Source: Rostratula benghalensis (lineage: Eukaryota; Chordata; Aves; Charadriiformes; Rostratulidae). From it: DNA of 64,000 nucleotides. The position numbers and the translations under genes were made by a program. This document shows, in pieces, positions 11,614-25,649 of this stretch. The DNA lies in the NCBI GenBank assembly GCA_013399305.1, contig VXAI01000096.1, positions 1,984,833-2,048,832 on the forward strand. The letters run 5' to 3'. The stretch's first letter is position 1, and the number at the start of each line of letters is the position of its first letter. The notes under the pieces are model-generated. The model made no database searches, was not told where the DNA came from, and saw only the letters and a program-made list of their open reading frames with translations.

Positions 11614-14600
11614 AGAGCCCTGACACTTCACAGATAAGCAAGGCGATTGAAGGGAAAGGGAGGAAATCGGTGCTCTTGGCTAAGTTAACTGCTCTCCTTC
11701 TGCAGCACCGGGCACAGGCAGAATACCAAGAACATGCAACTTTGAGAATTACAGCTGGGGCAGGTTACAGACTTTTAAGACTTCAAAATTTACACACAAG
11801 ACATCACAGAGAGAAAGGGCGACAAGGGGGCTGGGTGGAAGGCACAACCAAGGTGTGGGGTCAGTGGTTTGTTTTCCTTCTTGTACAAACAGTTGCAGTA
11901 GATAACTATTTAAGCCCAGAGTGATTACCGAGGTCAGAGTGCTGTGGCATACAGAAAACAGCTTACTGCTTCAGCAGGGCTCTGTGGCAGAGAGCAAACA
12001 CAGAGCCATGACAGGACAGCAGTGCCTGTCCTACTGCAGGTATAGATTTTTGCTGTGGCACAGCAGAAGAGGCCAGGGCAGAGCCAAGAGCCAAGCAGAG
12101 CCCACCGAGTGCCCAAGGGCTCAGCTGCTTTGCACCTTCAGCTAAGCCCAACCTGAGCTAGGCACCGATTCTGCCAGGTCCACCATGGGCAGGGGTGCCT
12201 CCTGGGGCAGGAGAAAGGGTCAGGAGCTGCCATGTGGCACCTCCTTCATCCTGACCCCTGCAAGGGAGCTGGCTACCAGTCCTTCCATCACCCGCTTACA
12301 TACTCAACTACACAGATTTCCACTTAGAGCAGTAACAAGTTAAAACAGCAACAAAACCCCCTCTTCTAAATTTACAGAACATGATAGCATCCTTTTAATG
12401 CCATTTCCTGACTCTGGCCACACAAATGCCAAATATCCTATCTCACCTGGAAAAGCAATGCTTGATTGCCCCTGCACCACTTGGTACTGCCATCACTGCT
12501 TTTTCAACAGCAACCTTCATCCCTCAACACTACACCAGAGAAAGGAGGGATGGAACAAAAAAAAAAAAGAATAGAAAGTAAGGCCAGCATCCTGGCAAAG
12601 TGATGGTAGGAAGGAGCAGACCAGCTCAGAGGTTTTGCACTTTGCTTAGGTTCACAGTGTGATTTCATTCTTCATGCAAAAGATGTTCCCCAGACAGCCC
12701 ACACACTCTCCCACCACCTGCTAAACCATGGAAGAGGCTCTCCTACAGGTCAAGGAGCAAAAAAACCCAGCTAAGAAGCAAGGCCATGGAAAACTTCAAA
12801 TTAAAGAGCATGGCCTAAAAGCTGAGTAGAATTACCAAAGTAGAAAGATGCCCAAGACAACCATCAGACTGGAACTGAAGCACTGTTTGCAAGGGGTGCG
12901 GGGTACAAAGGAAGGCAGAAGGAGGGACTGACAGACAGAAGTGTGTTACTCACACAGGCAAAATTCACCCCAGTTAATAACAAACGAAGTTGTGGATGAA
13001 AACAAGATTTAATTGTGCATGCCAAATCTTTTCAGCATAACTTATGCTATTTCCCACTTTCTCGCAGGGGTAATGCTGTCTCTTCTTCTCTTGGAGCCTG
13101 GCTGGGGAGGAGGGGACATCCAGGGAAGGAGATGGGCGAGGACAATTGCAAACCCACCCTTCTGCCAAGGGAGGGAAAGCAAAATGGGACTGCCAGCGTG
13201 AAGACAATGGGTCACAAACAGAGCTGAGAGGGGTTTGGATTGACTTTTTTCCCCCCCCCTGTTTCAGCCAAGTATTTTTTTGCCACCAAAGGTTTATTCA
13301 GGTTGTCTGAAGTTACCCATAAATCTTCTGAAGTATTTTGAGCAAGAATTATTTATTTTTACACATCATTTATTTTTAAAAAATGCCTTTAAACACTAAG
13401 ACTGGTTTTTTTATAGTCTTTTTCCCCCTTTTCCAGTTTATCCAGTGAACTGAAATTAAAAACAAAAAAATAAAAAAAAAAAATCAATTATATGCTTACA
13501 CTCTGCCACAGGTCCAGGAAACCCTGGTGAGGACTTATGGAGCTGACACATTTCCTTAACTTCCAACTCTATGCAAGATCCTCTGTTTCAGTGACACCTG
13601 CTCATGTCAGCTCCCTCCAGGAACACCTCCACCACCACAGCAAGGGAGAATTACTGTCCATCCTGAGCTGCATCCATCAATATTAACAACTGCTCATATC
13701 CACATAAATGTCACATATGGCCTAGCCTTCAGAGAGGATCAGTTATACAGGAAGACAGAGGCATCGGTATCACTCTGTTGGTATAGGCAAAAGAGACACT
13801 GAGTGCTCAGTCAGGCTGGGATTTAAAAAGAATTTAAATTTAGTCAGCAGGTTTGTTAAAAAGAAAAAAAATATCTTAAACTTATTCCACCCCCTGCCTC
13901 CACCCTAAGAAGTATTACTATTTTAGGGAGAAGCCATTGGATTTTTCATTCATGAGAAAGACTGCAATTCCCTTTAATTGTGTAGCCTTACGATACCTGG
14001 CTCTGAACCTTACAGACTAGCAGTTTCACAAAAAGCTAAGCCTTGTAGAAAAAAAGAAAAAGTGTATTACACCATCAAAAGTTAAGGATTCTTCTACAGC
14101 TGACAACAGGGTTCTAGATTTAAAAAAAAAAAACAAACAACAAAAACACCAAAACCCCCCCACCCAAGTATAATATCAGAAACCACTTTTTTTTTTTTCT
14201 TTTTTTTTTTGGCATAGAATGGCTATATGAGAGCTTTTGCCAGCAGAAGTAGAAGTTTTCCAAATAGCACATCCCTTACACAAAAATACTAACAAAAGCC
14301 CTTGTGTGTATCTGACCCATTACTATGTTCCTCTAGCCTTGGTAATGTCCATGACATATCCATGTCTTCTGAGTGGGCCACATCCCAGAATTTGGAAGTT
14401 TTATCTCACTTACCACATGCTGGGTTGAAAACTACCATTTAAAAAAAAAATGCATAAACCCCATTATTATTCTGTCTCATTTGACCTTCTGCTTCCTGTT
14501 TCTCTCCCACAGCCACTGCACTTAAAATTTTATGCCAGGCAACCGTAGCAAGGATGAAGAGGGTAAAGAAACTGATAGGCCATTATGAACATGGAGATTT

Positions 14601-15380
14601 CTCTTTGAAGCATGTCTCCTATGGAAGCTGTAAGCAATAAGACATGACAGTCATTGCATTCCTAGGCCATTACTGCACGCCTCAGGTGGCATTACAGGGC
14701 TTGAGGAGCAATAACTCCTCAAAACACGCAGCCTGGAGTGCCCTACTGCTCTCACGAAATGGCATTTGCAAATAAAGCATAAAGATACCAGCTGATAGGG
14801 ACATCGTGCTGCTCACAGAAAGCCACCAGGACCCCTTTATGAGCCAAATGCGCAGCCTCCCCATTAAAGCAAGTGCCACTTTAGTGTCCCCTGTAGTCAA
14901 TTAACATGGGCGAGAAGAAAACTTTTGAGCTCAAGTAGTTGGGACAGCCCTTGGTAGCCCTGCGCCTACAGGAACCACGGGCAAGGCAGCACAGCAAGCC
15001 CCCCATCCCCTGCCTGCTCTTTAGCAGTGACATGTACAGCACATCCCAGTGACCCACCTTCATCTCAGCTGGCTCTGCCTTTCCTGGGGGGTCTCCACAG
15101 CACTCTTCCAACCTCACTACTCTACCTTATTGTATGCACAAGCCTAATCACACACGACCAGGATATAAATTAGGAGTCCCTTGCATTGAAAGAAAAATGG
15201 CTTGGTTTCTTTCCACTGTGTATTTTACAGCCTCCTTTGCAACATTTAACAAGGGACATAAATGATTTTCAAAAACACAACACCATTTATCACTGCCTCT
15301 CCAAAGAAAACTATGAAAATGCTAATTGATTTCATAATTTGCATATTTGATTTTTCTTAAAGATGAGATAAAGTAGGCTT

Positions 15381-15399
15381 AAAAAAAAAAAAAAAAAAA
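15381..15399 (+). repeat. Poly-A run (19 A)
   Basis: Nineteen consecutive A directly after an AT-rich, octamer-containing block at about 15,285-15,375. No retroposed gene copy or target-site duplication is evident upstream. Confidence 0.9.
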
Positions 15400-17384
15400 G
15401 GCAGCAGAGCTTCAAAAATATTTACTGTGATGAGCAGCACATCAGGAGACAAATGACTGCTGTTGCAGCCAGGACCAGGAAGCCAAAGTGTCCCACCTGT
15501 CCCACTCCTGCTCAGGGGGTGCCTGTGTCACCACTGGTCACAGCAGCCCTGACAGAGTAAGGGCACTTTTTATGCTTTAGGTGATGCTGGTTTGCAAGGC
15601 TACACCACTGTTCCAGCTGTGCAGCTTCAGAAGAAAATGAGAATTGCCTGGAAAGATGGAAGACAGTCTGTCCTTGGCCTACACCCTCCCACACTTGTGC
15701 ACACAACAGATGGCAGCTTGGAGTCCCAGTCGTCTGTACAGAAGCTGAAGACACTTGCAGAAAAGCCACCAGTGCAAGATACATGCTGACAGCCTGTGGC
15801 CAGCACCACGAGGACTTACCACTCCAGCTCAGCCCAGCGTCCCTCTGACCCTTGGTGGCTCATGGTAAAGGGGACAGACCCTTTACAGGGTGCAGTCACA
15901 CCTTGTCATGACTAACCTAGGGACAAGTAAGGCAGTTACAAAATCTACTAATGAGCATTAGCCTCATTGCAAGTGACCTCTCATAAAGGCACAGGGAAAG
16001 GACAAGTGACAAGTAAGAGCAAAGAAAATTAGTTTTCTGCTTGAGGACATATTATTTTTTCCTAAGCAGCCTTAGGAGAGGGCTTGTTTGGCTGAGAGCA
16101 AGAGAAGATATCAAAAAAGCCTCAGTCCTTCTCTCTTGCTGCTTTCCTGGCCTGAAAAATACAAGAAACATTCACACAAACATGAAAGGACAAGAGGAAA
16201 AACTACTTGCTAAGTAGATCTACTGCCCCAAAGCTTATTGGGTTCTACACAGAGAGTGTTCCCTACAAGTGTCTACACTTCACGCGACGTGTTCAGCCAA
16301 GAATGCTTCCCTCTGATTCATACGCTTTGGTTCAGTGCCCAAATATTGCTATTTAATAAGGTTATTAATTACTGTGTTGTCTAATTTTTGCTGTGCAGGA
16401 ACTTCTTATAATTGGCTTATTCCTTCAAGATGCTTAATCCTTTAACTATAATAGCGCGTGTGTCAGTCCGCAAACACGCATGTGTGTATGTGCACACTCG
16501 TGCCCCCTCTGAGTTTTCATAGTTTCTTACATACCTAAAAACCCACACGAGCAAATAGTTAACCATCAAGGAAAAATAAGTTGCCTTTTTTTCCCCCCTG
16601 AAGATACAGCTTCCCAAGTGCACCTGTTTCTTTCAAAATAACCAAATATCTGGACCATGCTTCCAGATATTATCAAGCCTCCCACGCTGTCATTTTATGA
16701 CTCCTTTTTAATTTAAAGTATGTGCACAGGTGTTTATATGAAGGAGGGGTGGGAAACATTTGCCTGCTGGACTAGTCTTTTTGTAACATTTGTCAAGACA
16801 TTCACCTCTACCATCTGGCCTCCCCTATAATAAGAAAGCATCTTTGACATTATTATGGGAGGGAAGGAAGCAACGAGTTAATATTAAAACTATGTCCCAT
16901 GGAAGATCTTCAAGAAACATGAAGGGGAAAGGTAGTGGAATAACATGTGTTCTACATTCAGGTCTGTCACTAAATTACTTTGTTCTTCTTGATTCAAACA
17001 CAAACTTTCCGCGCCTGTTTCTCTGTCCTGTCTTTTGTTTCCTTCATCTTTACATTTTTTGCTGCAGAGTATGTCCTGCAGAAATGAAAAAAAAAAAAAA
17101 GGAAAAAACAACACACCAAGTGCCAAGGCCCCTACCAGACGCATCCTGATCCCCTTTTGATGCCCCAACAAGCACACAATAGAAAGGATAACTGGGGAGT
17201 TTTCTCAGCCTGCAGGATAGGTAGAGCTGGGTGAAAAGCGCAGGGGTTCTCCAACAGAGGTCAAACCCAGTGCTGCATGAAGAAAAAACCATCACCTCCC
17301 CAGTCTTGTCCAAGAAACTATTGTGCATTGCAGAATAAATGGCTCTTCTGTTATGACAGCACTTCATTGACTCAAAGCTTGTGA

Positions 17385-17800
17385 TGCACGATAATTCTGA
17401 AGATCTTTTCTGCCACACAGCTACCCAGGCAGATATTCCGTATTCTGTATTTGTACATTTGATTTCCCCCTCTTAAGTGCAGCACTTTGCATTTGTTTTC
17501 ACTGAATTTCATTTTGCTGATATCCAGCTCACCGTTCAATTTTTCTACATCATTTTTGAATTCTGATAATGCCTTCCAAAGTACATCCAACCCCTCCTCG
17601 CTCCGTGTTGCCTGCAAATTTTATAAGCATATTTCCCATGCCATTGCCTAAGTTATTAATGAAACTATCGAATAAAAGCAGGTCCAGGGCAGATCGCTGC
17701 AGGACCCCACTTGAAATGCCCTCCCAGTATGACAAAGAGCCACAATAACTATTCTTTGAGAGCTATGTGTCCAATCAAAATATCTTGAATTTCAAACTTT
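17385..17800 (-). repeat. Decayed CR1-family LINE fragment, reverse-transcriptase C-terminal part
   Basis: Read on the minus strand, this block encodes broken remains of the CR1-type reverse transcriptase. A piece reading 'SSGVLQRSALDLLLFDSFIN' aligns with the family's 'SGVPQGSVLGP..LFxxFINDL' stretch, and 'KFAGNTE' sits where the catalytic 'KFADDTKLGG' motif belongs. In another frame 'MKFSENKCKVLHLRGGNQMY' matches 'MKFNKxKCKVLHLGRNNPMH', and 'SCVAEKIFRI' matches 'SSFAEKDLGV'. The A..NT in place of A-D-D-T means the catalytic aspartates are lost, and the frame shifts between pieces, so it cannot be active. Only the C-terminal part of the enzyme is covered. The divergence makes it an old insertion, much older than the copy at 61.7 kb. 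Confidence 0.78.
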
Positions 17801-20800
17801 ACGAAAAGCTGATTTGGAGTATTTGATATGCAAAGGAGCCGAAGGCCAAAGGATAATTCTGTGAATAATTTAAAGACTAAGTGTAGGCTTGAGGAAAATC
17901 ACAATCTGTTGGTGGATGATTTGCCAACAGAAAGAGGAAGGAGAAGTCACTGAATGTGTTAGCTGGTCCATTTGGCTGGCAGTGCTACAGGAGGCCCCCA
18001 CACGGGGACCTCATTCTTCTGATCAAAATGTGTGCAATGAAAAGAACAAACGGCAAACCAACCACAGTATCTTCCACACGGCAGAGGACAGTGCTTTTCC
18101 AAAAGGCACTTCCAGCCATGAACTCCATCATCAAGTTCCTCCCACCCTTATGAGCCTAGAGTTCATCTTCAGGCCATCACTCAATGATGCAGCCATCCTG
18201 TGATGGATACATGAATGTTAAGAGTGTTATTTGGCAGGACCTCCGTATGAGGATCCCCAAATACATTGAAAATGTGCAAGAATTAATTCTCACAGTCTTA
18301 AGGGGTAAATCTGATCTCAGCACGTTGCCACCAACTCATACTTCTCTAAGTGGAAACAGAATAGGGCACCTCGAGATGTTACACTAGGTTGCTATTTTCA
18401 ACTGGGAGGCACAACAAGTATAGCAAGAAGTCCTTTGCCAGGCCAGGAGTTTAACCAAACCACTTACCAACTGTATAAGCAAATCTGCATTTGGTTGTCT
18501 TACAACAGGAACAAATGTGTTATTGCATTTACATCTGGAGATCCAGACAGACTGTTCCTGCTGCTACAGTCCTGCAAGTGGGAACTTTGATGGGTGGCTC
18601 ACATACTTTGACCTCTCTTGTGATGGTGGCAGAAGCACATGACTCCAGGACTGTAACACAGGCAAAGCAAGCCAAAGGCAATGGCTACCATTACTGGAGC
18701 TGTACTGGTGATACCAGCAACATGCTACTCTAATCAATTATCTGTTTTGTTTGGAGCCAAAGCTCAGCTAATGCCCAAGCCTCCCTGCTTTTTGGAAAGC
18801 ACTGCTCTGTTTTTAGATCTTGAAACTAGATTTCTTGTGGCACACTTGCAGATGCACGTCAGGAATAAGAGATGTCTGTGGGTTCCACCACGCTGGCACT
18901 CTCATCGTACAGGACCAGAACTCAGCTCCTGATCTCAGAGCCTGTCACATACCTGGACTTGAAACACAATGAATTAATAAATAAGTGAATAGGTGTCAGT
19001 TTTATGAAGCAAACTACCTGCATAAATTTCACCCAGTGCAGCCACTTGTCATTTTCAGCACCCCTGGAGACCCCAATGGCTGATAACTCTTGCACATCAC
19101 TCTGCAGCCCATTATACAGATGAAGTTTTATGATAAAACCTTCCTCCTCGCTGACTCCTTCTGTTTTACAGATGCAATCTCAGTAGAGGCTGAAGAGATC
19201 CCATCCCCCACTGCAAAGATAAGGTTACGGAGGGTAGGTCTTAGTAAGGATTTTGCAAGCTGCATGAATTATTAAAGTCCTTTATGATATAATGACAGAC
19301 ATATCAGGTTATTTGTTTATTCTGTATATAATTCATGACTCTCTTGGGAGCTAGACAGAAGTAGGGTAGATTGTTGCATCTTCTTGTTCATTCCAGTAAA
19401 TCCTCATCACCAGATGGAAGGCTGAACCACCCCAGAAGAACAGCCACACCTTGCAGGATCTGCACTTTTGGTTGGAGATGGGAGAGCTTTTTTCACAGCC
19501 TGGAGAAATAGGGAAGCTGTCCCTTCAGCCCGTCAAACTAGATGGCTAGAAAAAAAAAAACAACAGTCCAGGCAGCGTTTCTCTATCATTCCACCAAAAC
19601 ACTCATCTAAAGCCTATACAAAGAGCTTTGCAATTAGATGCTATGAGTTGCCCTGTGCTCCTATATCATTACTGAGAAACACACAGACTATCCAAGCTAA
19701 TGCAGGCTCCTGCAAGACAAAGTTCATGGCAACCACCTCCTGGCTATGGAAATAGTAAGATACTGGATAAAGCAAAACAGTTCCCCTTGCCTGGGTCATT
19801 CACGTAAAGAGTCTGGTCAAGATATGAGGAAAAGCATGATAAAGTCCTGATGGCTGGAACAGTTTTGACCTCTCCTTTCCCTTGTGTGCCTTTCAAAGGG
19901 TGAGGGAGAGATGTTCTACCATTGTGGCAAACAGGACATAAAGAATTACTAGAGCCCCCAACAAGAATGTGCTCCCCAATGCACTCTTGTTCACACAATG
20001 TACTACACCCAATGATGCTCCTAGGCTAGGAAGAGTCATGCTACTATGGAGAGTAGCATGGAGCATACTACTACTGCAGAGAGTACTATGGCCACAAATG
20101 TGGCCAAGCTGAAAATGGTGCACTGGGTAACTCTTACTAGCCACAGGACACTGGAGGACTGCTTTCAGCATCCACCCTTCCCACCTCAGATTTTCAGCTG
20201 ATCAAAAGCAGATTAAGCACACAATGATTAAAACACAAGCCATATTAAGGAGTCTGATAGAGGACTATGGACTACTTAGACCTCTGCTGAAATTGTATCT
20301 AAAACTTTTCTCCTTAACCAAGAAAAGATATCATTAGCTTCTGCCACAAAGACCTCCTGCTACAAGAGCTCTAAAAGGGCCAGTCATTGTCATTTATTCT
20401 TCAGCTTCTAACCACATTAATTCAAGTCTCCCAGGGTTTTTTTGAGTATCCTCTCACAGCATCACATGCAACATTCCTCAGGGGTTGTCTGTGTGTCACT
20501 GTCACTAGATGTCTATCTAGTTAAACCCCCCACCTTAAACAATCCCTCTCCCCACTATCCCACTACCTGAGAGATTCCTGGCTCCTCAGAGTGCATTGTA
20601 ATCATTGTTATTATAAAGCACTTAGCAATGCTCACTCATTGCACCTCTCGCCAGCCAAACACCCAGAACCCTGTTATTTCATATGCAGTTGCCTTCATTT
20701 GCAGAAGCTCTTCATTGCGTTAGTCCCTTTCAGCAAAGAAAAAAAGGGGTGAGGGTGGAGAGCATTAAAAAAATAAATAATAATTTACTGTATTTTATGC

Positions 20801-23800
20801 CATTACCTCACCACTCTGTGATACACATCTAAAAGCTGTCTGCAAGACCTCTCCTGTTGTAAGATGGCATCCAGACATGCTCTGAAGTAGGGACAGTGGA
20901 AACACAAAGCCCAGTTCAGTTTTGTCCCAATGCTGCTACATCACCCAGAGCACTACAGCAACAGGGATGAAACCATCAGCTTTCACAGGTCACCTCCTCT
21001 TCCCATCTATCTGGGACACTGCTCCCTTGACAGGGAAAAAGCATATACATACAATCTTTCCTGTGAAAAGGGACAAGCCTATGACACTAGGGGTGACTGA
21101 ACCACACTGGAAATATGCAGAAGGTAGTACAGAATTTGCTCTACATGCTCAGGACATTGGTCCATCAGGCTCAGTTTCCCCATCTCCAGCCACATCCAGC
21201 TTCTTACACTGGGAAGGATGTGCCTTCTGTCCTGGAGGAACCTGTGGAAGCAGGATGCTGTGCTGGAGCACCTTTAGGAATGAGGATGGTGCCAAGCACC
21301 TTGGAAGTTCCTCCTGCTGGAAGAGAACACCACTCTACAGAAAGCCTTCCCCTTTCCTCACCAGGTAATAAGCCAGCAGTGCACCCACAACCTTGCTTCA
21401 CAATCATCATAGGTACTGTCCACATTCCCTCACCACTGTGATAATATAATTAAAGCACAGATAGAGCAATGGTCCATCAGACATCCTTTTGAAGGGACTG
21501 ATCAACATTAAACTCTCAAATCCTCCTAATAGGTCTGACAAACTTTTTTTCACTTTTTTTCCAGGAGGGGAGAATGGAGCTGCAAAGGTGAAGAAGTTGT
21601 CTCAAATCCAGACAGGCTTTTGGGAGCAAAGCCAAAACTACTACTCAACCTCCTGACACTCAATTTGATGTTTGCCCTTGGAAGACAACACCAAAGGAGG
21701 AAACTCAAACATCTGTGGATACCCTGGATAGGTCTCCTTCCAGCCCTTACACACAATACAATCACATATAGCTGAGATATAAGATTACAAGATAATTGTC
21801 TTCTGCTTTTCAAATTTGTATCAACATTAAAACCAAAAACATCAGACATCCAAAACCCCAATGAATATAATGCTTCAGACTCCTTTCTGCAAGAGAAAAA
21901 TCCCAGTCTCTAATGTGGCCCTCTCAATGGGGCCCGTGACATCACCAGCCCCTTTCCATTTAGAATAATGACTTCCTCCACACGCCAAGAGATTTGAAAT
22001 TACCTGTGAAATATATTTCCCTAGGCACAGGCTCAAGAAACATGTAAATTACCCAGCTTAATGGCCTCTAGAAATTCTGAGACACACACAGGGAGTGGGA
22101 AATGTTCAGATGATATCTCAGGTACTGTCCGAGGGGATAAAATGTCTGAGAGATGGTCAGGAGCTACTGCCTTACACTTCCCCCACTAACTGGTCCCACT
22201 GGTGAGGGTTTGCCACAAGTAGGCAATGAGCACAAGAGATCCAATTCTAAATGACTGCCTCATCAGCACAAAACCACAATTTTAAAGAGCATTTCTTGGG
22301 AAAGGTGCCTGACCATAATTTACATGGCACAAGCAGCCAACGTAGGGCTTACACAACAGAGGGCCCCCATTTAATTTGCAAAAACCCAGCGCCAAGAGCA
22401 CTAAGCACTCAGCAGCAAGCCCTCTTGCCCTCTGCATGACTGTACAGAGAACAACACTGCCCAAGCTTTGACTTCCAGGCATTTGGCAGAGAACAGTGTC
22501 CTTCAGATAAGCTTTTCATCCACAAGGATGGTTCCCACTCCCCCAAAACTAAAGGCACAGTTACCACCCCTGGAGTCCAAAACTTCCTGGCCACTTTGCT
22601 GTTTTTGCAGATTGATCTGACATCTTGTTGGTACGTAGTGGAAGAAACATTTATCCTGAAACAAAGACCATGGATTCATTTGGAGGAACAGAGAAGGAAG
22701 AATTCTGTGATGCGAGTTGCATTTCTTGCTCCACATATTGGAGGCTCTGAAGCCTTAGTTCCATCAGCAAATGAGCAATAGGGAAGCACAAGTGCTATTA
22801 CAAAGCGCATGTAAAAATCATTATAAGGAGCAGAAGACCAAGAACAGAATGGGATGCTCATACAGCAACGGGGGGAGGCAGCAATCCCAAGGGCACAATG
22901 AAAGAATTACTTGTCTCCCCAGGGAGCAAGCCTGAGGCACTCAAGCTTTGCTCCAAGACTGACAGGTTGGTCACCTTTTAATGTGTAGTGGATAGAAAGT
23001 AGGCCAGAAGATCAATCGGGGATAAGAGAACACCTGGAAGATAGGCCTGGCAATGGAAAAATGGGCCAAATTCCTCAGTGTAAATCTCCTCAAAGCAAAG
23101 GTGTAAGACAAGGTCTTTGCTGAGACTCTTCCAAAGTGAGAATCTGCCCTCATTCTCAGCCACAAGCATCTTGCTAACCCACATACAGCCAGAGCCTGTG
23201 GTATCACAGCAAAATTAACACAACAGCAATTTTAACAGTTCCCAAGCTAATTTCCTCACTCACAAGCATGCCACCAAGGGCTGAAGCCTGCCTGGACTCC
23301 TCACAGCTATCTGTGCTCACGATTAACTATATGTCAGTGCCAGTAATGCAAACACTCTGCTATTCAGAAACTATTAGAAGATAAATACTAAACCTGAACT
23401 TCATAGCAGTAGAAGAAAAAAAGAAAAAAAAAAAAAAAGGAATGACACTGTAACACTGTAATAAACATCGTAGCCAAACTAAATGAGGAAGCAAGGTTAG
23501 CTTGATGTGGAAAGTTAGACAAAAAATACTATATACTTGGAATAATCTTTGCTTTGGTCATGGGATCTGGACTTGTGCACTGAATTTCATAAAATTCAGA
23601 ATATTTCAACAAACTGCAGTTCACCCAGTACTGCGAGTTGGCCACCCTGGTGAGGGATGAATCAGTGCTCTCTCCACCAATGCCACCCAGGCCCCAAAGC
23701 ACCAGATTTTAGGAATGAATCCTTCATCCAACAAAGCACATATGCTGTTAAGTGGAGAAACTGCAGGTATATGCATTACTCATAGCCCCAACGTGGGCCT

Positions 23801-25649
23801 TGGGTAATGCAACAGCTGGATCATCTCACCCATAGCACGTCACTTTTCAGCTCACCACCACACTGCAGTCACTCTGATATTCCTCTAAAAAGGACAGGTA
23901 CCACTTACTAAACCTTTCATTGCTGCAGATGCTTGGTCTTTTCTGGAAGAAATTCTGCACACAGGAATCCTCATGCTACCTTGTGGGATCTAATAACAAC
24001 TGTAGCAGTACAAACACAGCAACAACTAGATTTAATTAAGAAGGGCTGTCAAGTACTAGGCAAACTACCATGAAAACACCACATCTTTTACTTTTTTTGG
24101 GTAAGTTGATAAGCCTACTCTTCCACCAGCCAGCTGTGCCTCCAAAAAACAGGACAGGGTCTGGCAGCCACTTCACAGTGCAAAGGCAGCTATGTGCTAC
24201 TTGCCCAAGAGTCACTAAATAAGTGACATTTATTAAGTGTCCCTTGTAAAAGAAAATAAAAAAGCCCGCTTTCAACACACATAATCACATTCATAAACTG
24301 TACAAACCAGCAATGCATTCAGCACAGGGCTCCACTTGGAGTGGTGTCAAGAGAAGAAAGGCAGGAGAAGAAGGTTCTCACACAGCAGCGTGTGCTCGAG
24401 CAAAGACGGCACCAACAAGGCTGAGTCGGGACAGGGCTGTAAGAGGGGGGTCAAGGCAGGAGCTCTCTCCACACCCACAAGGGTGAAGTGAGACCCCGTG
24501 CCGAGACAATGACTATCAGAGCCTCTTTGTACCTGGCTGCTCCATCCAGGGAGCACAAGGCAGCAGGGGGAAGGTGAGGGCATGAGGTTCACCTGTGGAA
24601 GGAGTCACTTCTCACGAAAGAGAGCCCCAGCCCCCAGCAGGCGGTAGGAGCAAGACAGAGCTGGTTTGATTTTTCTCTAATGTCAAGACTAGATCAAAAC
24701 AAATAAACATAGCAAGAAGCAAGTGACACAGAAGGGTTCAATTTAGCCTTAAGATGATGGGTAAAAAGGTGGTATTGATGTCAAAAATGCCAACACAACA
24801 TTTTCATGGCAGGGTCAAACAGGCATGCGGGTGCTAAATGGGGTTATTTAGAAACTGGGACCAAAGCACGAGCAGAGAGTAGATGTGTTAGACACATTTA
24901 TTTTCTCCATCTCACAATAAAAATCACATCAGAAGCAATCACAACCACCATGATGCTTAAAAGTTAAAAGACAAAGGCCTGAAAGTTGTCCCCAGTATAA
25001 CCCCACAGCATCATTACGCTGGGGTGAATTTGGCCCGGTATCTCAAAAAGATTTTTGACGTTTTTCAGCTTTTAAACCCAACATAGCTGCCACAGTACAG
25101 CAGGCAAGACTGAAAATAGCATATTCTTCTGCATGGTAACAAATCCAACATCAGGAAGAATGGCTCAATCACGAGCAGTCCTGTAGCACAGTCAGGGAGG
25201 GGTGTGAAAACATCCCTGCCTGTGCACAGAGGGGCCCCTTTTGGGCTGATGCTCTTTTGGTCTGTGCTCTTGGAAGTGCTGGCATTCTGTGGGAGTCAAA
25301 ATAAATGTTATCAGTTGGGTCACTGATGGACCATTATTAAGATTTCCCAGCAAACAAAAATAGCATAAATAAAAACCAAGAGCTGTGTAAAAAGAAAAAT
25401 ACTGACTCTTCATTTTTTTCCCCCCCACAGTCATGTAACCTACCCTCCCTCCCAGAGCAGGCAGGGGAAGAAGGGAAAGCAGAGTGCCCATGAAGCTGCA
25501 GCGCATGCCTAGCTCACTGTCCTGAAACTCTTGTCAGCTTGCAGGTCTTGAATAATTAAATGCTGTTTCTTCCATCCTTTTCCCCTCTGGTATGCGTGAC
25601 AGACCTTCTGCTGCAGAAGGTTTACTTTTACCTGGGCAACAGGCATCAT
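17801..25649. other. Non-coding stretch with an inverted-repeat cluster
   Basis: No gene is recognised. Notable structures are a cluster of short perfect inverted repeats at 20,015-20,106 and a 15-base A-run at 23,424-23,438. Possible minus-strand splice donors (reading CAG|GTATGT near 18,950 and TTG|GTAAGT near 18,465) occur, but without paired acceptors or open frames they carry little weight. A scrap resembling a MIR 3' end ('ttataaagcacttagcaatg') lies near 20,610-20,630. The + strand leans to A+C; 22,321-22,380 has 36 of 60. Confidence 0.5.
20015..20106. repeat. Cluster of short inverted repeats
   Basis: Four imperfectly nested palindromic units lie within 92 bases. CATGCTACT/AGTAGCATG are 9-base perfect arms with a 6-base loop (20,037-20,060). 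TGGCCACA/TGTGGCCA are 8-base perfect arms with a 2-base spacer (20,089-20,106). CCTAG/CTAGG have one base between them (20,020-20,030). ATGCTC/GAGCAT (20,015-20,020 with 20,061-20,066) enclose the first hairpin. No transposon ends or coding region are visible nearby. It could be a cruciform-prone site, a structured RNA segment or chance. Confidence 0.6.

Larger units (their letters stand above)
10164..17384. other. Non-coding stretch, simple repeats only
   Basis: No gene or interspersed repeat is recognised. The stretch holds a purine tract (11,557-11,613), short A-runs near 12,557, 13,470 and 14,122, a 19-base A-run at 15,381-15,399, and a CA/TG-rich patch near 16,455-16,500. AT-rich blocks at about 15,285-15,375 and 16,325-16,450 contain homeodomain-like TAAT/ATTA cores and an ATTTGCAT-like octamer. 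They could be enhancers, but that cannot be shown without alignments. A 182-codon open frame at 11,376-11,924 begins with GTG and has no family features. Confidence 0.55.

Noticed and set aside
11376..11924. 182-codon frame
   Set aside because: GTG start, a GA simple repeat in the middle ([14 protein letters not shown] text), and no family signature.
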